From: Chloroflexi bacterium HGW-Chloroflexi-6
GTDB lineage: Bacteria > Chloroflexota > Anaerolineae > Anaerolineales > Villigracilaceae
Direction of reading: 5' to 3'
DNA length: 64,000 bases
Assembly: GCA_002840685.1 (NCBI GenBank)
Contig: PHBU01000017.1
Coordinates: 1-64,000 of the forward strand
Part shown: positions 17,927 to 27,223 of the stretch, one piece after another
Layout: each line of letters starts with the position of its first letter
Position numbering within the stretch: position 1 is the stretch's first letter
The notes under the pieces: generated by a model
Told to the model about the DNA's origin: nothing
Databases searched by the model: none
The model's input: the letters and a program-made list of their open reading frames with translations, nothing else
Program-made: the position numbers and the translations under genes

Positions 17927-18982
17927 ATGCCGAATATCACAGAAAAACAATTCAAGCTGCTCGAAAAACTGTGCAACGCCAGCAGCGTTTCAGGCGATGA
18001 AGGCGAAGTGCGCCAGATCATTCTGGAAGAAGTAAAACCCTACGCCGATGAAGTCAAAGTGGATGCACTCGGCAGCGTGCTGGTCACAAAAAAAGCTGCC
18101 ACAAGCAATGCGCTGCGCGTCATGCTCGACGCCCACATGGACGAGGTCGGGTTTATGCTGGTGGCCGAAGATGGCGAAGGCATTTACCGTTTCGAGTTGG
18201 TCGGTGGGCTGGATGTGCGTCAACTGGTCGGCAAGGCTGTGCTGGTCGGCAAGAGTAAAACCCCCGGCGTGATCGGGGCGCGCCCCATTCACCTGACAAC
18301 GGCCGACGAGCGCCAGCGCAAGATTCCGCTCGATCAACTGCGGATCGACATCGGCCCCGGCGGCAAAGCCAAACTAGGCGACCGGGCCGTTTTTGCAACC
18401 CGCTTCAAGCGGGTTGGCCCCTCCATTTTCGCCAAGGCCATCGACAACCGGGTTGGCTGCGCCATCCTGGTCGATCTGCTCAAGAGCGCACCCTCAAACA
18501 TCGACCTGTGCCTGTCCTTCTCGGTGCAGGAGGAGATCGGCCTGCGCGGGGCAAAAGTGGCCGCCAACTACTTCAAACCCGACCTGGCGATTGCGATCGA
18601 CTCCACCCCAGCCAACGACCTGCCGCACTTCGCCGATGAAGAGAATATTTTCTACAACACAAAACTCGGGCTTGGTCCCGCGCTTTACACCTTCGACGCC
18701 GGCACCTTGAGCGACCCGCGCCTGGTGCGCTTTTTAGCGGCAACCGGCGACAGCGAAAAAATCCCCTACCAATACCGGCAGCCCGGCGGCGGCGGGACCG
18801 ATGCGGGCGCCATTCATCGCCAGCAGGCAGGCATCCCCTCCGTCTCCGTCTCGGTGCCAGGGCGTTACGCGCACACATCAACCCTGGCCATGCGCGTCGA
18901 CGACTGGAAAAACACCCTGGCGCTGGTCACAGCGGCCCTCAAACGCATCACGCCCGCCCTGTTGTCAGAAGACAGACCTTAA
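17927..18982 (+). CDS. M42 family metalloaminopeptidase (2 of 3)
   Basis: 351 residues. Full set of M42 residues: His70 in DAHMDEVG, Asp in KAIDNRVG, the Glu pair in VQEEIGLRG, Asp in AIDSTP, GGGGTDAGAI and His in RYAHTSTL. It shares only the catalytic framework with the copy just upstream, so the pair is an old duplication with probably different peptide preference. A 56-base gap follows before the S51-like gene. Confidence 0.92.
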   Translation: MPNITEKQFKLLEKLCNASSVSGDEGEVRQIILEEVKPYADEVKVDALGSVLVTKKAATSNALRVMLDAHMDEVGFMLVAEDGEGIYRFELVGGLDVRQLVGKAVLVGKSKTPGVIGARPIHLTTADERQRKIPLDQLRIDIGPGGKAKLGDRAVFATRFKRVGPSIFAKAIDNRVGCAILVDLLKSAPSNIDLCLSFSVQEEIGLRGAKVAANYFKPDLAIAIDSTPANDLPHFADEENIFYNTKLGLGPALYTFDAGTLSDPRLVRFLAATGDSEKIPYQYRQPGGGGTDAGAIHRQQAGIPSVSVSVPGRYAHTSTLAMRVDDWKNTLALVTAALKRITPALLSEDRP

Positions 18983-19038
18983 AATTTTCGATATTCGTAC
19001 CTCAGCACAATCAAGGTACGAGTTGCGATAAATATCTT

Positions 19039-19758
19039 ATGAATGGTACCCTGGCCCTGCTCGGCTCCGGCGAATACCTGCCGGTTATGAACGAAATCGA
19101 CCGCTTCCTGCTCGAAAACAGCGGCGCAAACGGACGAACGTCGCGCGTGGTCTGCCTGCCGACCGCTGCCGGGACAGAGGGCGAAGCCTCGGTCTCGCGC
19201 TGGATGCGCATGGGCGAAGAACATTTCAAGGGTCTGGGAGCACAGGTCACATCCCTGAAACTTACCAATCGAAACGAAGCTGAACAGGACGATTTCGCAG
19301 AGCAAATTGCCCGGGCCGACCTGATCTATTTTTCGGGCGGCAAACCGCACTATCTTTATGAAACGCTGAACGGCACAAAAGCCTGGGCTGCGGTTCAACA
19401 GGCAACCGCGCGCGGGGCTGCTTTTGCGGGCTGCTCTGCCGGGGCGATGTTCATCGGCGAGTTCCTGCCCGACCTGCGCACACTAGGACTGCGCCAACAG
19501 CGTGCCTTTGGGCTTTTGCCAAAAAGTCACATTTTGCCGCACTTTGACCGCATGATCGCCTGGCGACAGCTGTCCATACCGCTGCTGCAAAAATTCCTAC
19601 CAGCAGGCGAGTATATTCTCGGCCTGGACGAAGATACCGCCCTGGTTGGAAAACCCGGCCTGGATTGGACAGTAATGGGCCGCCAGCAGGTCTATATCAT
19701 CACCAACGAGACTGCACAGGCATACAGCGCCGGTGAAACTTTCAGGCTGACAGGCTGA
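19039..19758 (+). CDS. S51-like peptidase (cyanophycinase/dipeptidase E superfamily)
   Basis: 239 residues with a class I glutamine-amidotransferase-like fold. The nucleophile elbow is GCSAGAM with Ser133. An upstream loop YFSGGKPHYL (oxyanion side) and a downstream LPHFDR may supply the histidine. Family members cleave Asp-X dipeptides, cyanophycin or related peptides. Its place between three M42 peptidases suggests peptide catabolism. The exact substrate cannot be read from the sequence. Confidence 0.83.
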   Translation: MNGTLALLGSGEYLPVMNEIDRFLLENSGANGRTSRVVCLPTAAGTEGEASVSRWMRMGEEHFKGLGAQVTSLKLTNRNEAEQDDFAEQIARADLIYFSGGKPHYLYETLNGTKAWAAVQQATARGAAFAGCSAGAMFIGEFLPDLRTLGLRQQRAFGLLPKSHILPHFDRMIAWRQLSIPLLQKFLPAGEYILGLDEDTALVGKPGLDWTVMGRQQVYIITNETAQAYSAGETFRLTG

Positions 19759-19839
19759 AACCTTGTATAATCAACGCAGCGCATAAAAATTCGCCCGATT
19801 TCTGTATATTCAAGCATTGGAAACGGAAAACGATACTCC

Positions 19840-20838
19840 ATGAAAAAACTCATCCAAAAACTGACTGAAACCTTCTCACCCTCGGGTTATGAATCCGCCA
19901 TTCGAGATGTGATCCGCGCGGAAGTGGAAGGCCTGGCTGACGAGATCCGTGTTGATGCGCTTGGCAACCTGATCGCGCGCAAAGGCTCGGCAAAAAAAGG
20001 CCCGGCCAAGAAAATCATGATCGCCGCCCACATGGACGAGATCGGCCTGATCGCCTCGCACATCGATGAAAACGGTTTTGTGCGTTTCACCACCATCGGC
20101 GGAGTTTACCCCCAAATGCTGATGGGTTCGCGCGTCCGTTTTTTCGGCGGCACGCCGGGCATTGTCCACACTGAGCCGCTTGACAAACCAACCGACACCC
20201 CCAGCGTGGACAAAATGTTCGTCGACGTCGGCGCAACCAGCCGCAAGGATTGCCCGGTCAAAGTGGGCGAAGTGGCCTCGTTTGAGCGCCCCTTCCTCGA
20301 TCTGGGCAACCGGATCGTCGCCAAGAGCATGGATGACCGCATCGGCTGCGCGGTGGCGATCGAGGCTTTGCGCGCGCTCAAGAGCACACCACACGAGGTG
20401 TATGTTGTCTTCACCACCCAGGAGGAAGTCGGCACCCGCGGCGCGGAAACATCCGCTTTCGGGATCGACCCCGACCTAGGCTTTTCGATCGATGTGACGG
20501 GTTGGGGCGATACGCCGGGGCGTAAAAACTTCGAGATGGCGCTCGGCAAAGGTCCGGCGATCAAGATCAAAGACGGCGGCATGCTCTCCGATCCACGGAT
20601 CGTCGATTGGATGATCGGTACCGCCGAAAAAGCGAAAATCCCCTACCAGCGCGAAGTACTGCTGGGCGGAACGACCGATGCGCGCGCCATGCAACTCGTG
20701 CGCTCGGGTGTGCCCGTCGGCTGCATCTCGATCCCATGCCGCTATGTGCACAGTCCCAGTGAAATGGTGGACATTCGCGATGTCGAAAATGCTGTCAAGC
20801 TAATTGTTGAATTGCTTGGCAAGCCGGTTGAGTTGTAA
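19840..20838 (+). CDS. M42 family metalloaminopeptidase (3 of 3)
   Basis: 332 residues. His64 in AAHMDEIG, Asp in KSMDDRIG, the Glu pair in TQEEVGTRG, Asp in SIDVTGWGDTPG, GGTTDARAM and His in RYVHSPSEM. Of the three copies it looks closest to classical YsdC/FrvX-type members. A TGTATAAT motif in the 81-base gap upstream (around 19765) could be its own extended -10 promoter. Confidence 0.92.
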   Translation: MKKLIQKLTETFSPSGYESAIRDVIRAEVEGLADEIRVDALGNLIARKGSAKKGPAKKIMIAAHMDEIGLIASHIDENGFVRFTTIGGVYPQMLMGSRVRFFGGTPGIVHTEPLDKPTDTPSVDKMFVDVGATSRKDCPVKVGEVASFERPFLDLGNRIVAKSMDDRIGCAVAIEALRALKSTPHEVYVVFTTQEEVGTRGAETSAFGIDPDLGFSIDVTGWGDTPGRKNFEMALGKGPAIKIKDGGMLSDPRIVDWMIGTAEKAKIPYQREVLLGGTTDARAMQLVRSGVPVGCISIPCRYVHSPSEMVDIRDVENAVKLIVELLGKPVEL

Positions 20839-20854
20839 AAGAAGAGCTTCTATC

Positions 20855-20885
20855 AAGCCGTCCCAAATAGGGGCGGCTTTTTTGT
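20855..20885 (+). terminator. Intrinsic terminator after the M42/S51 cluster
   Basis: A 10-base stem (20855-20864 with 20870-20879, one G-U pair) with a 5-base loop, followed by a T-run. It lies 16 bases after the stop codon. Confidence 0.85.
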
Positions 20886-20947
20886 TCAGTTACAAAAGTT
20901 GTAAAATAAAGATGACTTATTCGTGATTTCGGCCAACGAGATAAAAA

Positions 20948-23839
20948 ATGGCTCAAAAACTAAAAAATATCGCCTTCCGTACCAGCGCACTCTACGCCCT
21001 GTTTGCCGGGCTGTGGATACTGCTGTCAGATCGGGTAATTTCTTTGCTTTCCAAAGATCCACTTATCCTTACCCAACTGCAAACATACAAGGGCCTGTTT
21101 TTTGTGGTCGCGACCACAGTTTTGCTATATATACTCTTGCACACTCAACTACGTCGTTGGAGGCGAGAGGCGCGTGAAAGGCATCAAGCACAACAAGCCC
21201 TGGCTGCCAGCAATGATTATTTAAAAGCCGTACTGGACTCGACCAACGATGCCATCCTGGTGATCGATGCCAAAAGCGGAGAAATCGTAGATACCAATCA
21301 GCGCTTATTTGAGATCATTGGCTACACTTACGATGAAGCCATTCGAAAACCGGTCAGCCAGTTACAAAATGTGATGCCGGGCCACTCGATCGAAAAAATG
21401 ATCGAGTGGGCAAAAAAAGCCAGGATCGAGGATTCTCAAACCATCGAATGGCAGATCAAACAAAAAAACGGTGATCCGTTGTGGGTTGAAATTAACTTGC
21501 GCTTTGTTGTCATCGGTGGACAGGATCGTTTCGTTGTTTCCGTGCGAGATATTCATGGCAGAAAAGAAACAGAAAACAGTCTCAAAGAAAACCAGCGCAG
21601 GCTGGCAACCCTGATAAGCAATTTGCCCGGTATGGTTTACCGTTGCAAAAACGATCTAGATTGGACGATCGAATATGTTAGCGAAGGTGTTTTCGCCCTG
21701 ACCGGTTATCGAGCCAAGGATATGATGGGGCAGAACAACATTACCTTCAGAAAGATTATCCACCCGGAAGACCGCCAGATGGTCAGGGATGAAGTTCAAG
21801 ACGCGCTCAAATCCTACCGGCCATATGCATTCGCCTACCGTATTGTTGATGTATCGAACATCGAGCACTGGGTCTGGGAGCAGGGGCGCGGGGTTTTTGA
21901 CGACCAAAACCAACTGCTCTTTCTTGAAGGGTTCATTACCGATATCAGCGAGCAAAAACGAGCCGAACAGGAAACACGCGAGATCAATACCCGCCTGAGT
22001 GTTTTGATCAACGCAACTCCCGATATCATTTGCTTCAAAGACGGACAAAACCACTGGCTCGAAGCCAATGCCGCAGACCTGGCCCTTTTCAACCTGACAG
22101 AGGTTGATTATCGCGGGAAAACCGATGCCGAGCTGGCAGATTTCACCGACCCCATTTATCGGAAAGCATTTTTGGCTTGCGAACGATCTGACGAGGCCGC
22201 CTGGCAAAGAAAAACCGTCAGCCGGGCAGAAGAAACCATCCCCTCGCTGGATGGCGGCTACAAAATTTACGATGTTATCAAAGCGCCCATTTTCGGCGAA
22301 GATGGCGCAAGAAAAGGTTTAATCGTTTTTGGGCGTGATATCACCGAAAGAAAAAAAGCCGAGGAGCAACTGCGCATATCGCAAGAAACCTACCAGGGGA
22401 TCCTCGGAAGCATCACCGAAACAGTCTACGTTCAGGATCAGAACGGGGCTTTCCTTGATGTAAACCTTGCGGCGCAAACGATGTACGGCTACGACCGGGA
22501 AGAATTCATTGGCCGCACATCAGAATTTCTCTCGGCGCCGGGCAAAAACAATCTCGAGAAAATAAAAGAGATGGTTGATCGCGCATACCAAGGCCAACCG
22601 CAGCAATTTGACTTTTGGGGCATAAAAAAGGATGGGGAGATATTTCCCAAAGAGGTCAACCTGACCCAGGGTTGGTATTTTGGACAAAAAGCGGTTATCG
22701 CCGTGGCGCGCGACACCACAGCGCGCAAACGTGCTGAGCAAGTACTTTACAAGCGCCTTGCCGAATTGGAAGCGTTGCGAACCATCGACCGCGCAATAAC
22801 CTCCAGTTTTGATCTGAGAATTACACTGGATATTTTGCTCAAACAGGCTATCCATAAACTGGGAGTAGATGCCGTTGCAATCTTAATGATGGACCCTGAC
22901 TCGCAAGATATGAAATACATTATGAGTCAGGGGTTCCGCTATGCAGATCTTGAAACAGTTCAAATCCGGCCAGGACAGGGGTTTGCAGGGCAGATCATGC
23001 TCGAACGACGGTTGCTGCAAATCACAGACCAGCAAGCCATAGAAAATGATAAAGCATTCACAAAAGGCAGTGAATTTTCCGCCTATTATGGCGTACCGCT
23101 AATCGCCAAAGGCCAGATGAAAGGAATTCTGGAAATATTCCACCGCACCAACCAGGCCCACGACCCGGATTGGATGAACTTTCTCGAAACATTGGCAAAT
23201 CAAACGGCAATCGCCATCGATAATTCACAGATGTTTGACATTTTGCAGCACAAAAACCTTGAGCTGGCTTTTGCCTACGATGCTACGATAACCGGCTGGG
23301 CGCGCGCGCTGGAATTGCGTGAAGGAGAGTCTTCCGGGCACAGTGAACGCATTACAGAATTGACCATTGAATTGGCAAAAGAATTGGGTCTTAGCAAAAA
23401 TGCCCTGATAACGATCAGACAGGGCGTCTTACTGCACGATGTCGGCAAAATGGGGATCCCAGATAAAATCCTGCTAAAAAAAGGCAAGTTGACCAGTCGC
23501 GAGCGCAAGATTGTCGAACAACACCCCAAAATTTCTTACGAAATGCTTTCGAAAATTGATTACCTGAAGCAAGCGCTTGCGATTCCACATTACCACCATG
23601 AAAAATGGGATGGAACAGGATACCCGGATGGCCTGGTCGGTCAACAAATCCCCTTGGTTGCTCGCATCTTTGCCGTTATCGATGTCTGGGACGCGCTCAC
23701 AAACGACCGTCCTTACCGCAAAGCCTGGTCGCATGCTGATGCCCTGGAATATATCCGTGAACAACGCGGGAAACATTTCGACCCCGAGATTACAGACTCT
23801 TTTCTGAAGTTGCGAGGAAGGGAATCGCAGGGTTTTTGA
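20948..23839 (+). CDS. Membrane PAS-GAF-HD-GYP c-di-GMP phosphodiesterase
   Basis: 963 residues. Two membrane helices (about 13-30 and 47-64) are followed by four PAS domains (roughly 88-210, 215-350, 355-475, 480-600; the second has the HPEDRQMV pattern of PAS_3), a GAF domain (about 610-765) and a C-terminal HD-GYP domain (about 775-955). Catalytic residues are present: His830-Asp831 in LLHDVGKMG and the HHEKWDGTGYP signature near 882-892. HD-GYP enzymes degrade c-di-GMP to pGpG or GMP. No GGDEF enzyme is in the window. It stands alone between a terminator and convergent genes. Confidence 0.93.
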   Translation: MAQKLKNIAFRTSALYALFAGLWILLSDRVISLLSKDPLILTQLQTYKGLFFVVATTVLLYILLHTQLRRWRREARERHQAQQALAASNDYLKAVLDSTNDAILVIDAKSGEIVDTNQRLFEIIGYTYDEAIRKPVSQLQNVMPGHSIEKMIEWAKKARIEDSQTIEWQIKQKNGDPLWVEINLRFVVIGGQDRFVVSVRDIHGRKETENSLKENQRRLATLISNLPGMVYRCKNDLDWTIEYVSEGVFALTGYRAKDMMGQNNITFRKIIHPEDRQMVRDEVQDALKSYRPYAFAYRIVDVSNIEHWVWEQGRGVFDDQNQLLFLEGFITDISEQKRAEQETREINTRLSVLINATPDIICFKDGQNHWLEANAADLALFNLTEVDYRGKTDAELADFTDPIYRKAFLACERSDEAAWQRKTVSRAEETIPSLDGGYKIYDVIKAPIFGEDGARKGLIVFGRDITERKKAEEQLRISQETYQGILGSITETVYVQDQNGAFLDVNLAAQTMYGYDREEFIGRTSEFLSAPGKNNLEKIKEMVDRAYQGQPQQFDFWGIKKDGEIFPKEVNLTQGWYFGQKAVIAVARDTTARKRAEQVLYKRLAELEALRTIDRAITSSFDLRITLDILLKQAIHKLGVDAVAILMMDPDSQDMKYIMSQGFRYADLETVQIRPGQGFAGQIMLERRLLQITDQQAIENDKAFTKGSEFSAYYGVPLIAKGQMKGILEIFHRTNQAHDPDWMNFLETLANQTAIAIDNSQMFDILQHKNLELAFAYDATITGWARALELREGESSGHSERITELTIELAKELGLSKNALITIRQGVLLHDVGKMGIPDKILLKKGKLTSRERKIVEQHPKISYEMLSKIDYLKQALAIPHYHHEKWDGTGYPDGLVGQQIPLVARIFAVIDVWDALTNDRPYRKAWSHADALEYIREQRGKHFDPEITDSFLKLRGRESQGF

Positions 23840-23864
23840 TCTCAACTCAACGCCGCCATTTGTT

Positions 23865-26800
23865 TTATGTTATCGAATTCAGCCGCTGATAATAATCCAC
23901 CAGCACGCGCGGCAAGGATTGCGCGGCCTCGAGCAACGCCAAATGGCCCTGGGCGATGGTCTGTTTTTCAAATTGCTCAAAAACCTGCAAGCCCCTGCGC
24001 AGGCCGAGCTTCATTTGTTTCAGGAATTCCCGGTCCGCTTCGCACATACGATCGGTCAACTGTTCGAGTTCAGATAGATCATCCGGCGACATGGCAGCCA
24101 GCCGTCCCAGCGCCTGAGTTCCAAGTGCGCGAACTGCCTGCGCCGCCGGGCTGGCTTCGATCTCCACGATCTGCTGGCGCATCCAACGGTAATCCTGCCG
24201 ATCAGAACACAACCCGCTGGTCAGCGCCCAGATCTCTTCAAGCGCCGATCCACTGGCTTTGGCCAGATAATCGCGTAAAAAGCGTTCGTGTGTTTGAAGG
24301 AGTAACTGCGCGCGATACAGGGATGAACGCGGTTCGCCGCGGGTTTCATCGTGGGTCACCTGTTCAGCGCGGATGCTGTAATCGTTGAGCAGAGCATTCT
24401 CCATCTCGACCACCGCATACAGAAAGCGGACCCAGGCCTCATAAAGTCTCGTCAGCGAGACAAATTGCAAACCGTGGGGGGTGATCGCAACACCGCCATC
24501 CGGGCCAAAATTCAAGCGTTTGACCGCACCCAATTGGTACATGCCCAACAGCGAATCCACTTCCGGGTTGATATCGTGCTGCACTTTTTTATAGGAAATC
24601 GTGGCATCCATACCGGCATACGATTGAATGATCTTCAAACCGCCCGCGTGCAAATGTGCAAACTGGCTGACATCATACACACGCCCATTGACAATGAACC
24701 AATGGCCATCCTGCGGATTGTTACGCAGAACCACTTCCGATGCCAGGTAGACCTGCTCCTGCTCAAATTGCGGTCCGCCATAGGTGGTAAAGACTTCCTG
24801 CAAGTAGCGATCTTCGCCTACCAGCCGGTAGAAAAAGCCGGGCCCATCCTTCTCACCAACCTGATCGATGATGATTTTCTGCATGGCTTCCATGACGGTC
24901 TTTGCAAAACCGGTTCGCCCGCAAACGTAGAAAAATGCGCCCCGCTGAATTAATTCCCAAAGGCTGGCTTGAACCTCGGGGGCGAGCATCAGTCTGTCAA
25001 TGTGCGAACGCGGCCCTGGAGTAAACTCCATACGCCCATTCCGGGTGGCAAGATAAACATCCTCTTGCGAAAATGCAGCTTGTAAATGTAATTGGCGATC
25101 ACCTACCAATCGTTCCCATTCCGCCTGATAAAACAACTCTGAGCGGGTGCGTGTTCCGAAAAAGAGCCAGTTTTCACCGCACCCCGACTGGGCAGCGCGG
25201 GCTCGCAACATGCTCCGGAACGGGGCAATGCCCGTTCCGCCGGCAAACATCACCACCGGGCGACACGGATCAACCGGCAGGCTGAAACGCGGCGGGTGGA
25301 TCACCTTGATCGAAATCCGGCGAGATTCAGCGCCGGAGGATGCCGCGATCCGGCTGAGAAAACCGGAGCCGGTCCCGGTCCGCAGCGCGGCACGTGAAAC
25401 CGGAGTTTCCTGGGTCTGGTAGTGTAATCCGCCGATCGTCAGCTGCATCTCATCGGCTTCATCGTTGGTCATCGCGGATGAGATCGAATACGTCCGGAAG
25501 GTTTCCGGCGGGACAAGGCGCGTGATATGCTCACGTTCGCCGGGCTTGGCCTTCCATACATGCTTCGGATTAAACCCGCCTTCGGCCAGTAAATTCAACA
25601 GATCCCACAATTCCCACTGGTCTTCGGCCCGGGCTTCGAGAATCTTGTGGAGCGATTCATTATGCGTGACCGACAGCAAGATTTTCGCGATGTTACGCGC
25701 CACCGGGCGGATGCGCCCAAAAGTCAACAAAGTCCGCAGCGACAAAACCAGCGCACCCTGGTAGCCGTCGCGTAACTGCACAGCGGTCCGCCAGACGGCA
25801 TTCAGCGGGATCGGTTCGTCGCCGGTCGCTCTCAGCGCTGACAGGGTCTTTCGGACGAGTTCAGGGTCATTCTCCGGCAGGATGGCGCAGCGGTCACCCG
25901 GCTGATAGCGAATCCCGGTGCCGGATGTATCCAGCACCACCCTGTTGACTGGCGGGACGCCCTCACCCGTCAGCGTGTCAACCTGTTTGACGCGCACAAA
26001 ATGACAGGTGGCCGGAGTGCGGATGTAACGCTCCTGGCGGGCGCGCTCCAGTTCATCATCCATGCGGTCCCACAGGCGGTCTTCAAAACCACCGTCGAAT
26101 CCACCCAGGGTTCGGCTGCGCCCCGCCTTGAAAGACAGATCGAGAAAACCATAAGCCTTGATACGGTGGCGCCCGATCAAGCCGGTCTCACCGGAATAGG
26201 CTTCCAGCGCTTGCTGGAACAAACCGGTCAGCTCGCTATCCCCGATGCGTTTGACATACTCCGGCACGGAAATTTGTTCAGCAGCCTTGAGCAACTCCTG
26301 CCAGTGCGGCGGGAACCAGGCCCGCGTCCGTTCGGTTTCATGGCCAACGGTTGTGGAGAAGTGGCCGCGCCCAAAGAAAATATCCATCAGGGTAAAGGTT
26401 GGGATAGCTGTGCCGCTTGGCCCAGGGATGGCATTGCCTTCCTGGAAAGGGGTGGCCAGGGGCGCCACCGTCTTGCCCCACACCACCGGATCCACATACA
26501 GCGGGTGATGGGCGTTGGGGTTGACCTTCATGAACGAGGTATAGGTCAAGTTATTGAGCGAATCAACCAGCAGGATCAATTCCCGTTTGAGCGCGGAGCG
26601 GTCATCTTGATCGGCCGCCTCCTGCGCGCGGATAACGGAACTCAGCAGGGGTGTGAACCTGGCAACGATCTCGATTGGAGTGCACTGAAAGCGCCTCTCA
26701 TCCTCGTTGCCAACAATTGGAATCAGCAAACGCAGGTTCTCCATCCGCATCGGGTCAGGCAGAGTCGGGTCGATCAGCCGCCAGTTGTAGATATTCAGGT

Positions 26801-27221
26801 CAATAAAGGATAAATGCGGGGCCGGACGTTGCAAACGACGGCTGACCTCCGCCCAGGGTTTCAGCAGCGAATCAGGAAGGTGTGCATACGAAGTGGGCTC
26901 AACATAATGATAAGCGTGGACGAATATCCCCAGGATCGCGGCGGCCCGGTAAAGGTCGCCATCCGGCAATTCATCCTGCGCGCCACTCAGGGTCGGCATT
27001 TGCTCGAGACGGCGGCGCAGCCCGATCGTGCGAAAGAGTTCGGGCAGCTCCGCAGCGGCCTCGTCCCAGGCCCGATGCGAAGCAGGCAGCGCCAGCCTGG
27101 GCGGTTCCACCGGCAAAAAGCCGTGCGAAGCCGATAAAAAACCCAGGTTTTCATGTCCCAGGCGGCGGTTTTCGGCTTCGGCGTGGGTCAACACGCGCCG
27201 GGCAGGGATCATAGTCTCCAT
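23865..27221 (-). CDS. IDO-like haem domain / FAD-NAD(P)H reductase / cytochrome b5 fusion
   Basis: About 1118 residues. (1) About 85-385: indoleamine-dioxygenase-like haem domain. YAHLPDSLLKPW, LSFIDLNIYNW and MENLRLLIPI match the family, as do VNPNA (human IDO1: VNPKA) and RHRIKAYGF, where His352 aligns with the proximal haem ligand. (2) About 405-790: FAD/NAD(P)H module of the CPR/sulfite-reductase type with RTYS (576-579), GGTGIAPFRSM (661-671) and YVCG; the flavodoxin domain is absent. (3) About 835-905: cytochrome b5 domain with WFIVNGRVYDVS and haem ligands His858 (HAGG) and His882. (4) About 920-1118: helical tail, unrecognised. By eye, Phe226/Phe227/Arg231 of human IDO1 are not conserved, so tryptophan is not assured as substrate. 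Start chosen 2 bases after the preceding stop. Confidence 0.85.
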   Translation of the reverse strand: METMIPARRVLTHAEAENRRLGHENLGFLSASHGFLPVEPPRLALPASHRAWDEAAAELPELFRTIGLRRRLEQMPTLSGAQDELPDGDLYRAAAILGIFVHAYHYVEPTSYAHLPDSLLKPWAEVSRRLQRPAPHLSFIDLNIYNWRLIDPTLPDPMRMENLRLLIPIVGNEDERRFQCTPIEIVARFTPLLSSVIRAQEAADQDDRSALKRELILLVDSLNNLTYTSFMKVNPNAHHPLYVDPVVWGKTVAPLATPFQEGNAIPGPSGTAIPTFTLMDIFFGRGHFSTTVGHETERTRAWFPPHWQELLKAAEQISVPEYVKRIGDSELTGLFQQALEAYSGETGLIGRHRIKAYGFLDLSFKAGRSRTLGGFDGGFEDRLWDRMDDELERARQERYIRTPATCHFVRVKQVDTLTGEGVPPVNRVVLDTSGTGIRYQPGDRCAILPENDPELVRKTLSALRATGDEPIPLNAVWRTAVQLRDGYQGALVLSLRTLLTFGRIRPVARNIAKILLSVTHNESLHKILEARAEDQWELWDLLNLLAEGGFNPKHVWKAKPGEREHITRLVPPETFRTYSISSAMTNDEADEMQLTIGGLHYQTQETPVSRAALRTGTGSGFLSRIAASSGAESRRISIKVIHPPRFSLPVDPCRPVVMFAGGTGIAPFRSMLRARAAQSGCGENWLFFGTRTRSELFYQAEWERLVGDRQLHLQAAFSQEDVYLATRNGRMEFTPGPRSHIDRLMLAPEVQASLWELIQRGAFFYVCGRTGFAKTVMEAMQKIIIDQVGEKDGPGFFYRLVGEDRYLQEVFTTYGGPQFEQEQVYLASEVVLRNNPQDGHWFIVNGRVYDVSQFAHLHAGGLKIIQSYAGMDATISYKKVQHDINPEVDSLLGMYQLGAVKRLNFGPDGGVAITPHGLQFVSLTRLYEAWVRFLYAVVEMENALLNDYSIRAEQVTHDETRGEPRSSLYRAQLLLQTHERFLRDYLAKASGSALEEIWALTSGLCSDRQDYRWMRQQIVEIEASPAAQAVRALGTQALGRLAAMSPDDLSELEQLTDRMCEADREFLKQMKLGLRRGLQVFEQFEKQTIAQGHLALLEAAQSLPRVLVDYYQRLNSIT

Positions 27222-27223
27222 CG

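Noticed and set aside
24351..24953. 200-codon plus-strand frame opposite the IDO fusion
   Set aside because: Shadow of the cytochrome b5 and tail coding region; no start signal and no recognisable protein.
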